NCBI RefSeq assembly: GCF_000233455.1
Contig: NZ_JH376426.1
Location: 118,496-182,495 of the forward strand
DNA length: 64,000 nucleotides
Reading direction: 5' to 3'
From: [Clostridium] citroniae WAL-17108
GTDB taxonomy: Bacteria > Bacillota > Clostridia > Lachnospirales > Lachnospiraceae
The notes below the pieces were generated by a model that ran no database searches, was not told the origin of the DNA, and saw nothing but the letters and a program-made list of their open reading frames with translations. Every line of letters starts with the position of its first letter. Position 1 is the stretch's first letter. Shown one piece after another: positions 52,662 to 60,777 of the stretch. Position numbers and translations under genes: made by a program.

Positions 52662-53450
52662 CTATGACTTCCGCTTTGCCTCACTTATAAAGACCTTGGC
52701 CCGTTCCGAGTCAATTGGATTCTTCATATCCCCGTTCTTGATCCAGGTGGCAACGGACACGCCGTCAAAATATTGCATCAGCTCATGGATGTTGTCTCCG
52801 GTGGCTCCTCCGCCAAGAAAAATGGGCGTGTCCTTTACCCTCTCCCTGGCTTCCTTGACCATACGGATGCTCTCATCCACAGACTTACCGGACATAAACA
52901 GGCCGTCTGCAAACGCCTCATGGACACACTCCCATGCAGCATCCCCCACCGGCTTTCTGCCCAGGGGGATTCCGTGCACCTCGTACACATCCGCATAGAC
53001 GGGCACCTTGGATCCGGTGCGTTTTCTAAGGTTTGCGATGTCCACACACTGGGCCTGAAGGATACCGGCGCTGGTAACGCTTGCTCCTGTAAACAGGTGC
53101 TCCACCCTTACAAAGTCCGCTCCCACCGCATCGGCCACGGAAAGGCCGGCCACTCCGTCCCAGTTCATAAGGATCCCCATGAGCAGTTCAGGAAAACGTC
53201 TCCTGATCTCATAGGAGATCCTGGTCATGTAGGCGATCGCCTCGGGACTGGATTCCTGTTTAATGGGCATGTCGTTCATATTCTGTACAATGATTCCGTC
53301 AAAATGGTTCTCCGCCACCATTTCCGTCTCCCGCAGGGCCATATCCACGATCTCCCGGATCCCCATCCCCGCGTGCCGGTAACTGCCGGGCAGCGGCTCC
53401 GGCTGGATCATGGACAATACGATCTTTGAACCGCGTCCTAAACAATTCAT
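52662..53450 (-). CDS. BtpA/SgcQ-family protein
   Basis: The 262-residue TIM-barrel-like protein belongs to the BtpA family, seen in the GGGATGDNIHELM and GASVTSAGILQAQ stretches and ADFVRVEHLFTG. BtpA is needed for photosystem I in cyanobacteria; SgcQ lies in a carbohydrate-PTS cluster in E. coli. The biochemical activity is not established. It is the last gene of the PTS operon here, after the eIF2B-like gene, and a role in metabolising the PTS product is inferred. Confidence 0.82.
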   Translation of the reverse strand: MNCLGRGSKIVLSMIQPEPLPGSYRHAGMGIREIVDMALRETEMVAENHFDGIIVQNMNDMPIKQESSPEAIAYMTRISYEIRRRFPELLMGILMNWDGVAGLSVADAVGADFVRVEHLFTGASVTSAGILQAQCVDIANLRKRTGSKVPVYADVYEVHGIPLGRKPVGDAAWECVHEAFADGLFMSGKSVDESIRMVKEARERVKDTPIFLGGGATGDNIHELMQYFDGVSVATWIKNGDMKNPIDSERAKVFISEAKRKS

Positions 53451-53474
53451 CTGCGTTCTCTCCTTTTCCTCATC

Positions 53475-54449
53475 CTATACTCCCCTTAAATTCCGGCTGT
53501 ACTCCATGCTGATCCCATACATCTGACCAGAGGGTATCACACCCTTTTCAGTCACAAACCCCCGGATGAACTCCGGTTCCACACCCACCAGCTCGGGGGT
53601 GATAAAATCAACGGACCCCCTGTCCAGGTCCTCTCCCCAGTTCGCTGTCAGCTTTTCCTTCAGGTCATCATATACCAGCTTCTTCCTGCCGCCAAACACC
53701 GGCCTTATATCAAGCTTGATCAGAGGTGTAAGGAAATACAGCGGTACCCCGTAATGCCTGCATATCAGGCCCACTATATCAGAGCCTGTGGTATTAAAGC
53801 CCGTGCCGTCCGGATAAAATGTCTCCGCGCCCATGAAGGCGCCATGGCAGTCCTTAAGATAATACATCATGGACGCCTCCGGGATAAACTTGATCTTATG
53901 CCCGGACTCCAGGCACGCCTTTACAAAAGGCCTTCCCCCGTCAATGATCCGGCTCTCCGCAATATAGACCGTATACTGTTTTCCATTCTCCTTTAATCCC
54001 CGGAGGAACTTCTCAACCGTGCTGGAATAATCGTATACAAATATGGTCTCCATGGTCTCCGCCAGTCTGACCCCATAAGCCACACACTGCTTCACTGCCT
54101 CAGCAGCCGTCCTGGCATAGCTGTTCTTTGTCTCCAGTATCAGGGGCGCCGCTTCCTTCAAGTCCATCCCTGCATAAGATCTGATATTATGAGTCATAAG
54201 CAGGATCGCATTGCTGACCGCCTGGCTGGCCTCCCCTCTTGTGGCGATAAAAAAATCCGCCACCGCCAGGATCTCATCAATCACCTGGTCCGCGGGCCTT
54301 TGTTCATCCTCTCCCCTTCGGACCACGGCTTCGATCATATCCCCGACCATGGCGATATGATTGCTCGCCCCCAGGACCCTTTGCTCCACAATTGAATCAA
54401 ATACTTCCCTCATAGGGCCGGGCAGTATATTCCTTACGTTGTTTTCCAT
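53475..54449 (-). CDS. eIF2B alpha-like sugar-phosphate isomerase family protein
   Basis: The 324-residue protein fits the eIF2B/MtnA/ribose-1,5-bisphosphate isomerase superfamily. The C-terminal part has MGAETFYPDGTGFNTTGSDI and the RHYGVPLYFLTPLIKLD segment that ends the nucleotide-like pocket. Bacterial members isomerise aldose-1-phosphates to ketose-1-phosphates. The start at 54449 is set by AAGGGGAGA; a longer frame overlaps the amidohydrolase gene. In the PTS operon it could isomerise the phosphorylated sugar. Confidence 0.8.
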   Translation of the reverse strand: MENNVRNILPGPMREVFDSIVEQRVLGASNHIAMVGDMIEAVVRRGEDEQRPADQVIDEILAVADFFIATRGEASQAVSNAILLMTHNIRSYAGMDLKEAAPLILETKNSYARTAAEAVKQCVAYGVRLAETMETIFVYDYSSTVEKFLRGLKENGKQYTVYIAESRIIDGGRPFVKACLESGHKIKFIPEASMMYYLKDCHGAFMGAETFYPDGTGFNTTGSDIVGLICRHYGVPLYFLTPLIKLDIRPVFGGRKKLVYDDLKEKLTANWGEDLDRGSVDFITPELVGVEPEFIRGFVTEKGVIPSGQMYGISMEYSRNLRGV

Positions 54450-54534
54450 TTTAACAAATCTCCCCTTGTGCGGCGCGGATACAGGATCCGCCCCGCATTT
54501 TGTTATCTCAATTGCCTCAGCAGTTTCCGTTGAC

Positions 54535-55263
54535 TCAGTCAAGCCCCAGTATCCTGGCGCCGTTTTTTCCAAACAGATACTCCCTGTATGTTTCATCCAG
54601 ATGGAACATATCAAACACATCCAAAGAGCATCTGGTCAACCGTTCCGGATAGGATGAGCCAAACACCAGCTTCTCCTTTGGAAGGCTGGTCACTGCTTTC
54701 TTCAGAATCTGGACCTCATACTGGTTGGAGGTCTCAAGATAAATATTAGGGATCTCCTTTCCCAGGTCCACGCAGCCATATCCATAATCGAAACATCCCA
54801 TGTGAAGGAACAGGAACACAAGGTCCGGATGCCTTCTCACATGTCCCAGCCACTGCTGCGGCATGGAGCGGGAGCCGATTCCGGTAAATACCTTGACCGG
54901 AACCCTGCGTTCCTCAGCCACTGCAAGCACATCCTCAATCCCGCTGCATGCATCGGGATAATAGCCGTGCTCCACGGAATTAAATTCCAACATCACCATG
55001 CCGGGAAGCTTTAGGGCTTTCCTGGCTGTTTCGGCGCAGTTATCCTCCTTTGGGTTGATGACCGCGCAGCCGGCCAGACGGTCCGGATAAGCGGACACCA
55101 GCTTTGATATATACCGGTTCCCCGCTTCCACAGGCCAGCCATCCAGGGCAGAAACCACGCGGAAGTCAATCCCGTTCTTCTCCATATCCAAAAGGAGTTT
55201 TTTCTCCTCTTCTTCCTGTCCTGCAGGATTCCTCTTAATATGCGAATGGATATCAACGATCAT
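54535..55263 (-). CDS. Amidohydrolase_2-family protein, probably lacking metal ligands
   Basis: The 242-residue protein has the DIHSHI motif of the family at its start. Compared with the paralogue at 57962, the second histidine (THVG) is replaced by FTG, the lysine region KFHSW by EFNS, and the final aspartate motif FGTDWP by FGSSYP. The third histidine (FLHMG) is kept. With at least two ligands lost it may be inactive, or an effector-binding or partner subunit. The ATG at 55263 follows GGAGGT. It follows the EIID gene. Confidence 0.8.
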   Translation of the reverse strand: MIVDIHSHIKRNPAGQEEEEKKLLLDMEKNGIDFRVVSALDGWPVEAGNRYISKLVSAYPDRLAGCAVINPKEDNCAETARKALKLPGMVMLEFNSVEHGYYPDACSGIEDVLAVAEERRVPVKVFTGIGSRSMPQQWLGHVRRHPDLVFLFLHMGCFDYGYGCVDLGKEIPNIYLETSNQYEVQILKKAVTSLPKEKLVFGSSYPERLTRCSLDVFDMFHLDETYREYLFGKNGARILGLD

Positions 55264-55279
55264 CCTTCTACCTCCAGTC

Positions 55280-56113
55280 TTATCCCAAAATACCGCAGTA
55301 AGTTCCCACAATACCCACGATCATGGTAACCAGGATCAGTTTAACTGCGGATATCTTCTTTTTGGAGATCAGCAGATACATAAGCCCAGTGTACAGCATC
55401 CCCAGTATGCCCGGCATCAGCCCGTCAAGGGTTTCCTGGATGCTGAGCACCGTATCGCCGCTCTGGTACACAATGGGAATGGAAATGACCACAAGGGCCG
55501 GTATAAATCCGCCCACGATCACATAAGCCGCAATGGCCGCCAGCTCTGAGATCCTGCTGATCAGTCCGCTGGACTGTATCTTTTCCACAAATTTAACGCC
55601 CTGTTTATAGCCCTGGAACACCCCCAGATACCTTACGCCCAGCGACACGATGGACATGCCGATCACAAAGAATATGGGCCCTATCCAGCCGAGTCCCGCT
55701 GTGATAAGTGAAATGGCGATACCTGCCAGGATGGGTCTGGCCGTACCGTTTAAGAGGGAATCCCCCAGTCCTGCCAGAGGTCCCATCAGGGCGGTCTTAA
55801 CAGCATTGATAGAATCAGGGTCAATATCGCCCTCCGTAGCGTACCGCTCCTCCATGGCCGCGGCCACTCCCACGGGAATGGCTGAAGTGATGTCATTGGT
55901 AAGGAAATATTCCATATGCCTTGCATATGCTTCCTTCTTCTCCTCAGGGTCCTCATAATACTTTTCAATCACAGGCATCATTGCCTCTGTAAATCCCGCG
56001 TTCTGCTGGCGCTCATAGTTGTTGGTACCCCTGATGGTAAGCTGGTGCAGGAATACCTTCCATAAGTCGCGGTTTGTAAGCTTGTTCTCATTCCCGTTGT
56101 TCTCTGTACTCAT
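55280..56113 (-). CDS. PTS EIID component, mannose type
   Basis: The 277-residue protein begins with LTNRDLWKVFLHQLTIRGTNNYERQQNAGF, quoted here in parts: LTNRDLWKVF and RGTNNYERQQNAGF. These are typical of EIID-Man. It has a large soluble N-terminal half and a membrane C-terminal end (VSISIPIVYQ-like segments and YTGLMYLLI). It forms the membrane channel with EIIC. It starts 24 bases after the EIIC stop. Confidence 0.92.
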   Translation of the reverse strand: MSTENNGNENKLTNRDLWKVFLHQLTIRGTNNYERQQNAGFTEAMMPVIEKYYEDPEEKKEAYARHMEYFLTNDITSAIPVGVAAAMEERYATEGDIDPDSINAVKTALMGPLAGLGDSLLNGTARPILAGIAISLITAGLGWIGPIFFVIGMSIVSLGVRYLGVFQGYKQGVKFVEKIQSSGLISRISELAAIAAYVIVGGFIPALVVISIPIVYQSGDTVLSIQETLDGLMPGILGMLYTGLMYLLISKKKISAVKLILVTMIVGIVGTYCGILG

Positions 56114-56136
56114 ATCATTCTCCGTCCTTTCCCCAA

Positions 56137-56883
56137 TCACGCGTTTGCATCCGCAATCTTAAAGTAATAGTACATGGCCACACAGATCACTGCCAAAAGG
56201 GCGATCCCGATCATGTTGATATTCAGGTATGCTGCCACAAAGAAGCCTAAAAGGAAGAAGGGCCAAAACTTCTTTACCTTAATGGAATTGAGCAGCAACG
56301 CAAAACCGACCGCTCCGATCATGCTGCCTCCCACTGACAGGCCTGTGATGACCTTGGCCGGGATGGCGTTGATGATCGCCTGCACATAAGATGCCCCAAA
56401 ATAAATGGCCAGAAATGTGGGAACGCCGTACAACAGGGCGTTGGCTGCCATGGGAAAGATCAGGTTATTGGCAACGATCCCCCTGGTATCCAGGCGTTCC
56501 GCCGCCTTTTCCACGCGGTGCATCAGGTATACGTTGATCACTGAATTCTGGAATGTCTCTGCCATCTGTCCGATAAAGGAAACAGGAAGTGCGGTCGCCA
56601 CGGCCAGATCCGTTCCGCCTCCGCCCAGGATAGCGATCCCGGTTGCAATGGCTGTGCTGATGGTGGGATTGGGCGGCACTGCCGTACCCACAAAGATAAC
56701 AGTCAAAAACATAAGTTCCACCGTAACACCCACTGCAAAGCCGGTCTGCACATCCCCCATGATCAGACCCACCACCGGGCCGACCACCACCGGACGGAAT
56801 ATATGCGTCTGGGTCGTATGGGAATCAATAAAAGCAACCGTCACAAACACTGCTACCAATAATGCCTGCATAAATAAACTCAT
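56137..56883 (-). CDS. PTS EIIC component, mannose type
   Basis: The 248-residue protein is the EIIC-Man subunit. It begins MSLFMQALLVAVFVTVAFID and has VGPVVGLIMGDVQTGFAVGV, with 6-8 membrane segments. It binds and passes the sugar during phosphorylation. It lies between the EIIB and EIID genes. Confidence 0.92.
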   Translation of the reverse strand: MSLFMQALLVAVFVTVAFIDSHTTQTHIFRPVVVGPVVGLIMGDVQTGFAVGVTVELMFLTVIFVGTAVPPNPTISTAIATGIAILGGGGTDLAVATALPVSFIGQMAETFQNSVINVYLMHRVEKAAERLDTRGIVANNLIFPMAANALLYGVPTFLAIYFGASYVQAIINAIPAKVITGLSVGGSMIGAVGFALLLNSIKVKKFWPFFLLGFFVAAYLNINMIGIALLAVICVAMYYYFKIADANA

Positions 56884-56901
56884 AACCTTATCCTCCCCTT
56901 A

Positions 56902-57390
56902 TTATGCCAACTTACACTTTTTCAGAAGTTCCATCACATCCTGGCTGCGCTCATTTGGAACCGCCCGCACTTCCAGTCTTACGCCATGTCCATAGATCCC
57001 CTTAATGGCCTCCACATCCTCCGGGAACACCCACAGGTTGCCAAGCACTTTGGTCTTGCCCTTTTTCATGTTCATATTTCCCACATTGATCTGATCTTTC
57101 TCAATCCCCGCCTCTATGAACTTCAGGGCCTGCTCCGGACCGCGCATAAGCAGCAGCACCTTTCCGCTCCCCTCGCCTGACTGGATATAGGCAATGGCGT
57201 CATCCACGCTGAGGATCTTCAGGGCAATGGAATCCGGTGTGGCCATCTTAAGAAGGGACTGCTGGAACTCATCCTTAGCCGCCTTGTCATCCGCCACAAT
57301 AATAGTCTTTGCATCAGCGTAGGCAATCCACGCCGTAATGATCTGTCCATGAATCAATCTGTCATCAATACGAAATACGCTTATATCCAT
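56902..57390 (-). CDS. PTS EIIB component, mannose type
   Basis: The 162-residue protein has the EIIB-Man active-site motif RIDDRLIHGQ, with the phosphoacceptor His14. It takes phosphate from EIIA and passes it to the sugar. AGGAGG lies directly before the ATG, at the end of the intercistronic repeat that separates it from EIIA. Confidence 0.93.
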   Translation of the reverse strand: MDISVFRIDDRLIHGQIITAWIAYADAKTIIVADDKAAKDEFQQSLLKMATPDSIALKILSVDDAIAYIQSGEGSGKVLLLMRGPEQALKFIEAGIEKDQINVGNMNMKKGKTKVLGNLWVFPEDVEAIKGIYGHGVRLEVRAVPNERSQDVMELLKKCKLA

Positions 57391-57403
57391 CTCTTATAAC
57401 CTC

Positions 57404-57545
57404 CTCGTTATGAGCACTTGGAGACCGTATTTTGGTCTCCTACGTGCGATACATGTCACTGGCACTTAGCGAGGTCTCCCACGAGCTTAGTGCAGTGGCT
57501 CGTTATGAGCACTTGGAGACCGTATTTTGGTCTCCTACGTGCGAT
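57404..57545 (-). repeat. Intercistronic hairpin repeat, two 47-bp copies
   Basis: Two identical 47-bp copies (57404-57450 and 57499-57545) have a period of 95 bases, the same period as at 9072-9214. Each holds GAGCACTT, then GGAGACC/GGTCTCC as inner stem, then GTGCGA. The spacer carries GCACTTAGCGAGGTC and GAGCTTAGTG inside a CACTG/CAGTG stem. The element starts one base after the EIIA stop and ends at the ribosome-binding site of EIIB. Confidence 0.78.
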
Positions 57546-57546
57546 C

Positions 57547-57942
57547 CTACAGTTCACTTAATCCAATGGTGGAGCCGCTCTGCTGCTGTAAATACTCAGC
57601 CAGGTCCTTAAGTTTAATATCCGGGTTTCCGCACTGTACAATGGCCTCGATCAGTATAGGAAGGTTCATCCCGTATATGACAGCCACGTCCTCATTCTTA
57701 AAGGAATACCTGGACACCACGTTAAAGGGCGTTCCTCCCTTGATATCGCACAGGACCAGATACTGGTTATCCGGTGAAACACCGGTTATCTTCTCCCCGT
57801 ACAATTCATCCAATTCATCCGAACCCATCTCCTCGCCAAAGGTAACGTAATCCAGGTGTTCCTGTTCTCCTACCAACATCTTCACCGACTGCATCATCCC
57901 CTCAGCCATGCCGCCGTGGGATGTGATTAAAATGTGTATCAT
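57547..57942 (-). CDS. PTS EIIA component, mannose type
   Basis: The 131-residue protein has the EIIA-Man start MIHILITSHGGMAEGM, with the phosphoacceptor His9. It accepts phosphate from HPr and passes it to EIIB. It is 19 bases downstream of the amidohydrolase gene, first of the four PTS genes. Confidence 0.93.
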   Translation of the reverse strand: MIHILITSHGGMAEGMMQSVKMLVGEQEHLDYVTFGEEMGSDELDELYGEKITGVSPDNQYLVLCDIKGGTPFNVVSRYSFKNEDVAVIYGMNLPILIEAIVQCGNPDIKLKDLAEYLQQQSGSTIGLSEL

Positions 57943-57961
57943 TTTCCTGCCTCCAATCTCT

Positions 57962-58705
57962 TTACAAACACCCGGAAGAATGGCTCCAAAGATATTCTGC
58001 GTTCTTATGGAATATATACTCCAGCTTTTCCTCCGGTACTTTCAGCTCATAAAACTTCTCAACCTCTATGTTCACAGGCTTATAAGGCCAGTCCGTCCCA
58101 AAGCACACACGCTCAGGCCCCAGCACATCGATGGCCCTAAGAAGCACATCCACGTCCATCTGACCGGAAGTCTCAACCCATACATTCTTTAAATCCTTCA
58201 CCGCCTCTATGGCGGAAAGCCCAAACTCATAGTAACCGATATGGGTGAAAAGGAAATTGATATCCGGAAACTTCCTGGCATATTCAGCCCAGGTATAAGG
58301 CGTTGAAAAGGGAGCGGTCCCCACATGGGTCTGCACATGCACTCCATACTTGCGGATCTCGGCAAAGATATCATTCAGCGCCGGCGTATTATCCGGGTAA
58401 TATCCATGCTTCCAGGAATGGAACTTCACACCGTCCATCCCATAATCTCCCAGACAGCGGTTCACCTCGTCAATGGCGTCCGGCGCCTTGGGATTAATGA
58501 ATGCATATCCCTTAATGACCCCCGGAAATGCTTCCATGGCCCTGTGGACCAGATCATTCTGTGCCCTTGTGGAAATACCTGACAAACTGCTGATCCCTAC
58601 TTTTGATATCCCGTAGGCCTTCAGGTCGTTCACCAGATCTTCCGGTGAATTCTCATCCCCCGAACTGGTCTTTCCCAGATGAGAGTGAATATCATAGATA
58701 AGCAT
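57962..58705 (-). CDS. Amidohydrolase_2-family metal-dependent hydrolase
   Basis: The 247-residue protein has the full ligand set of the family: DIHSHLG, GVKFHSW (the Lys/His region), QTHVGT, FLFTHIGYYE, and the final aspartate in FGTDWP. It probably hydrolyses or decarboxylates a small metabolite in the cytoplasm. It is the first gene of the PTS operon, under a GntR operator, and has a degenerate paralogue at the operon's middle. AGGAGG precedes the ATG. Confidence 0.88.
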   Translation of the reverse strand: MLIYDIHSHLGKTSSGDENSPEDLVNDLKAYGISKVGISSLSGISTRAQNDLVHRAMEAFPGVIKGYAFINPKAPDAIDEVNRCLGDYGMDGVKFHSWKHGYYPDNTPALNDIFAEIRKYGVHVQTHVGTAPFSTPYTWAEYARKFPDINFLFTHIGYYEFGLSAIEAVKDLKNVWVETSGQMDVDVLLRAIDVLGPERVCFGTDWPYKPVNIEVEKFYELKVPEEKLEYIFHKNAEYLWSHSSGCL

Positions 58706-58735
58706 CTGACCATCCTCCTGACTTGTGGTTTTAAC

Positions 58736-58767
58736 ATATTATGATTATAACGTTATAATCATAATAT
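58736..58767. promoter_or_regulatory. 32-bp perfect palindromic operator
   Basis: A perfect palindrome centred on AACGTT (58749-58754) reads out to ATATTATGATTATAAC on each side. It overlaps the downstream edge of the PTS operon promoter. The half-site resembles the TAACAT/ATGTTA pair next to the GntR gene, so the adjacent UTRA-type regulator is the obvious repressor. Confidence 0.8.
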
Positions 58768-58791
58768 AGTAAACTTGAATCATTTTGTCAA
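58763..58791 (-). promoter_or_regulatory. Promoter of the PTS operon
   Basis: On the minus strand TTGACA (58786-58791) and TATATT (58763-58768) are 17 bases apart; the -10 overlaps the palindrome. Confidence 0.65.
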
Positions 58792-58871
58792 TAGTTTTTC
58801 CAAAAATAATGTACAATAAAACAGGGATACCGGATCCTCATCCGATATCCCTGCCATATTTTTCTCTTATA

Positions 58872-59657
58872 TCAGTCCAGACGCAGCTCCACCTTATATT
58901 GATAGTAGTCTGGATTATAAAACATCTGAACATACTCAAAGGGGTTCTTATCCCCTGAATAGGTCACCCGCTCCTTGTAAAACACAGCTGTCTGGGGTTT
59001 CAGTCCCAGCACCTCCAGTGTCCGGTCCGATGGCGTCTTCACCTCCAGAACCTCAGACGCCGTGGTGGGCACGATTCCATTGGCCCTCAATATGGCATAG
59101 AGGGACACATCCGGCCCAAACTCCTCCTCCCTAAGCTTCAGCCCGGAAACCATCTTAATGTATGATTTGTGAAGGCCCACTGCCACATCCTGACGGTACC
59201 GTTTCCGTTCAATATAAAAGACAGGCTCGCCCTCCTCTAATTCCAACAGCTGTGCGATCCGCTTTTCCGGCACCAGTTCCTGAAAATCCAAGAGCCGGGA
59301 GCTGGCCCTCTCCCCGTACAGGCGGACGTCATCCGTAAAGCTTGTAAGCTTTTTCATGTCATAGGCATGCTTTGCCTTACAGACAACCGTCCCCTTCTTT
59401 CCCCGGTTCTTTTCCACCAGCCCTTCCTGGGCCAGCATCTCTATAGCGCCCCGGACCGTCACCCGGCTGACCCCATAAATCCGCTCCAGCTCAGGCTCCG
59501 AGGGAATCCTTTCTCCTGGCCTGAGGAGACCGCTTTGAATCTTCTTGAGCAAATCCAGATAAATCTGGTAATGCAAAGGGACCTTGATTTTCTTATCTAT
59601 CACTGAATCCACGCCTCTACCCGCCTTCCCCTGCAATACAGTATGAAAGTTTAACAT
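58872..59657 (-). CDS. GntR-family regulator, HutC subfamily (UTRA domain)
   Basis: The 261-residue protein has a winged HTH (VPLHYQIYLDLLKKIQSGLL, IYGVSRVTVRGAIEMLAQEG; about 27-95) and a UTRA domain (about 120-255) with the usual PVFYIERKRYRQD segment. UTRA regulators sense sugar phosphates and amino sugars. The start is uncertain: the ATG at 59657 has no clear ribosome-binding site, and a GTG at 59609 is an alternative. It is upstream of the PTS operon in the same direction, with an operator before each. Confidence 0.88.
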   Translation of the reverse strand: MLNFHTVLQGKAGRGVDSVIDKKIKVPLHYQIYLDLLKKIQSGLLRPGERIPSEPELERIYGVSRVTVRGAIEMLAQEGLVEKNRGKKGTVVCKAKHAYDMKKLTSFTDDVRLYGERASSRLLDFQELVPEKRIAQLLELEEGEPVFYIERKRYRQDVAVGLHKSYIKMVSGLKLREEEFGPDVSLYAILRANGIVPTTASEVLEVKTPSDRTLEVLGLKPQTAVFYKERVTYSGDKNPFEYVQMFYNPDYYQYKVELRLD

Positions 59658-59669
59658 TGTAATCTTATG

Positions 59670-59687
59670 ATGTTACTATTATAACAT
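59670..59687. promoter_or_regulatory. Inverted repeat before the GntR gene, probable autoregulatory site
   Basis: ATGTTA and TAACAT (59670-59675 and 59682-59687) form an inverted repeat 13 bases upstream of the GntR start. It resembles a half-site of the palindrome at 58736-58767. Confidence 0.45.
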
Positions 59688-59746
59688 CTTATTTGGTTTT
59701 TTTCATCCTCTTTTTGCAGTCAAAGGGCAGAAGCCTGAAATTCCTC

Positions 59747-60730
59747 TTATCCAATCGACTCCAAAGCTTCGCGTACCCATATCAGGTGCTCCCAGTCTAT
59801 GGAAAACGGCAGTGAACAATCTGCAGCAACCACCAATCCTTCCCGTCCCACTTCATCTACTATCTTTCTTGTAGCAGCTTTTATCTCCTCCTCACTTCCC
59901 GCGTTCAGAACACCCTGGAGCGTATTCGGAAATCCGCCCACCACGCAGCGGTTCCCAAAAATCTTTTTGCCCTCTGTCAAAGAGATCCCCTCCACATTAA
60001 CCGCCCAGTTGACTGCCTTGGACTTATACCCCGTCCAGCGGTCCACATGATTGCGTCTTCCCTCATATCCGCACACATGCAGGATAGAGGAGTCATGGAT
60101 GGCGTTGGCTGCCTCTAAAACCTGGCGGTCTGCCGCACCGAAGAACTTTTCGTGTTCCTCATCGCTGATCAAATCAATATTCTGATTTTGCACGCAATAG
60201 TAAATACCGTCTATTCCGCCGTCCTCCATCAATGCCCGCACCAGATTAACGGTTCCTTCACTGATCCGTTTCATGGCATCACTCATTTTCACGGGTGCTT
60301 CCCTGAATGCAGCCATAAATGTTTCCTCTCCATGCAAAATACGAAACAGCATGGACGGCGAAAATACATTGTAAATATAAACAGTCTGTTCCCGCAGCTG
60401 TGAAATGCGCCTGGCATTCCTGACATGTGCCTGAATCCACGGATGGCTGCGGTCTAATGCCTTAACATCAGAAAAGTCGTCCACGGACCTGAAATTGATC
60501 AGTCCGTCACTTGGATATCTAAAAAGGCCGTCACACATTACCTTTACAAAATCAGGCTGCACCTCCTGAATGTAACGCCGATGCCCTTCATATACCATAT
60601 CCAGAATATCCGGATCCTCCATGGCATCGATTTTGTCTTCATTTTTCACGAAATGGAACCAGAACGAAAACGGGACACGATCAACCGGCTGTTGATCAAA
60701 AGCTGCCAAAACGCGCTCACGATGATTCAT
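59747..60730 (-). CDS. URO-D family protein C, methyltransferase-like
   Basis: The 327-residue protein is a third URO-D/MtaA-type member. Unlike the two in the TRAP operon it keeps the zinc motif in LHVCGYEG (H-x-C) and a late cysteine in AADCSLP; the N-W-H-D motif reads NWAVN. It thus looks closer to corrinoid-type methyltransferases, but no corrinoid protein lies nearby. The start at 60730 has AAGGGG at the right distance. It follows the Gfo/Idh gene and precedes the GntR gene. Confidence 0.8.
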   Translation of the reverse strand: MNHRERVLAAFDQQPVDRVPFSFWFHFVKNEDKIDAMEDPDILDMVYEGHRRYIQEVQPDFVKVMCDGLFRYPSDGLINFRSVDDFSDVKALDRSHPWIQAHVRNARRISQLREQTVYIYNVFSPSMLFRILHGEETFMAAFREAPVKMSDAMKRISEGTVNLVRALMEDGGIDGIYYCVQNQNIDLISDEEHEKFFGAADRQVLEAANAIHDSSILHVCGYEGRRNHVDRWTGYKSKAVNWAVNVEGISLTEGKKIFGNRCVVGGFPNTLQGVLNAGSEEEIKAATRKIVDEVGREGLVVAADCSLPFSIDWEHLIWVREALESIG

Positions 60731-60777
60731 CATACACCCCTTCTTTCTTGTATATTGCATACATTATCAACCTATTT

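Noticed and set aside
57404..57545. Two identical 47-bp repeats with a unique spacer considered as a short CRISPR array
   Set aside because: Only two copies, each with an internal hairpin, lying in an operon gap; no cas genes. A related element with a different stem has the same 95-bp period.
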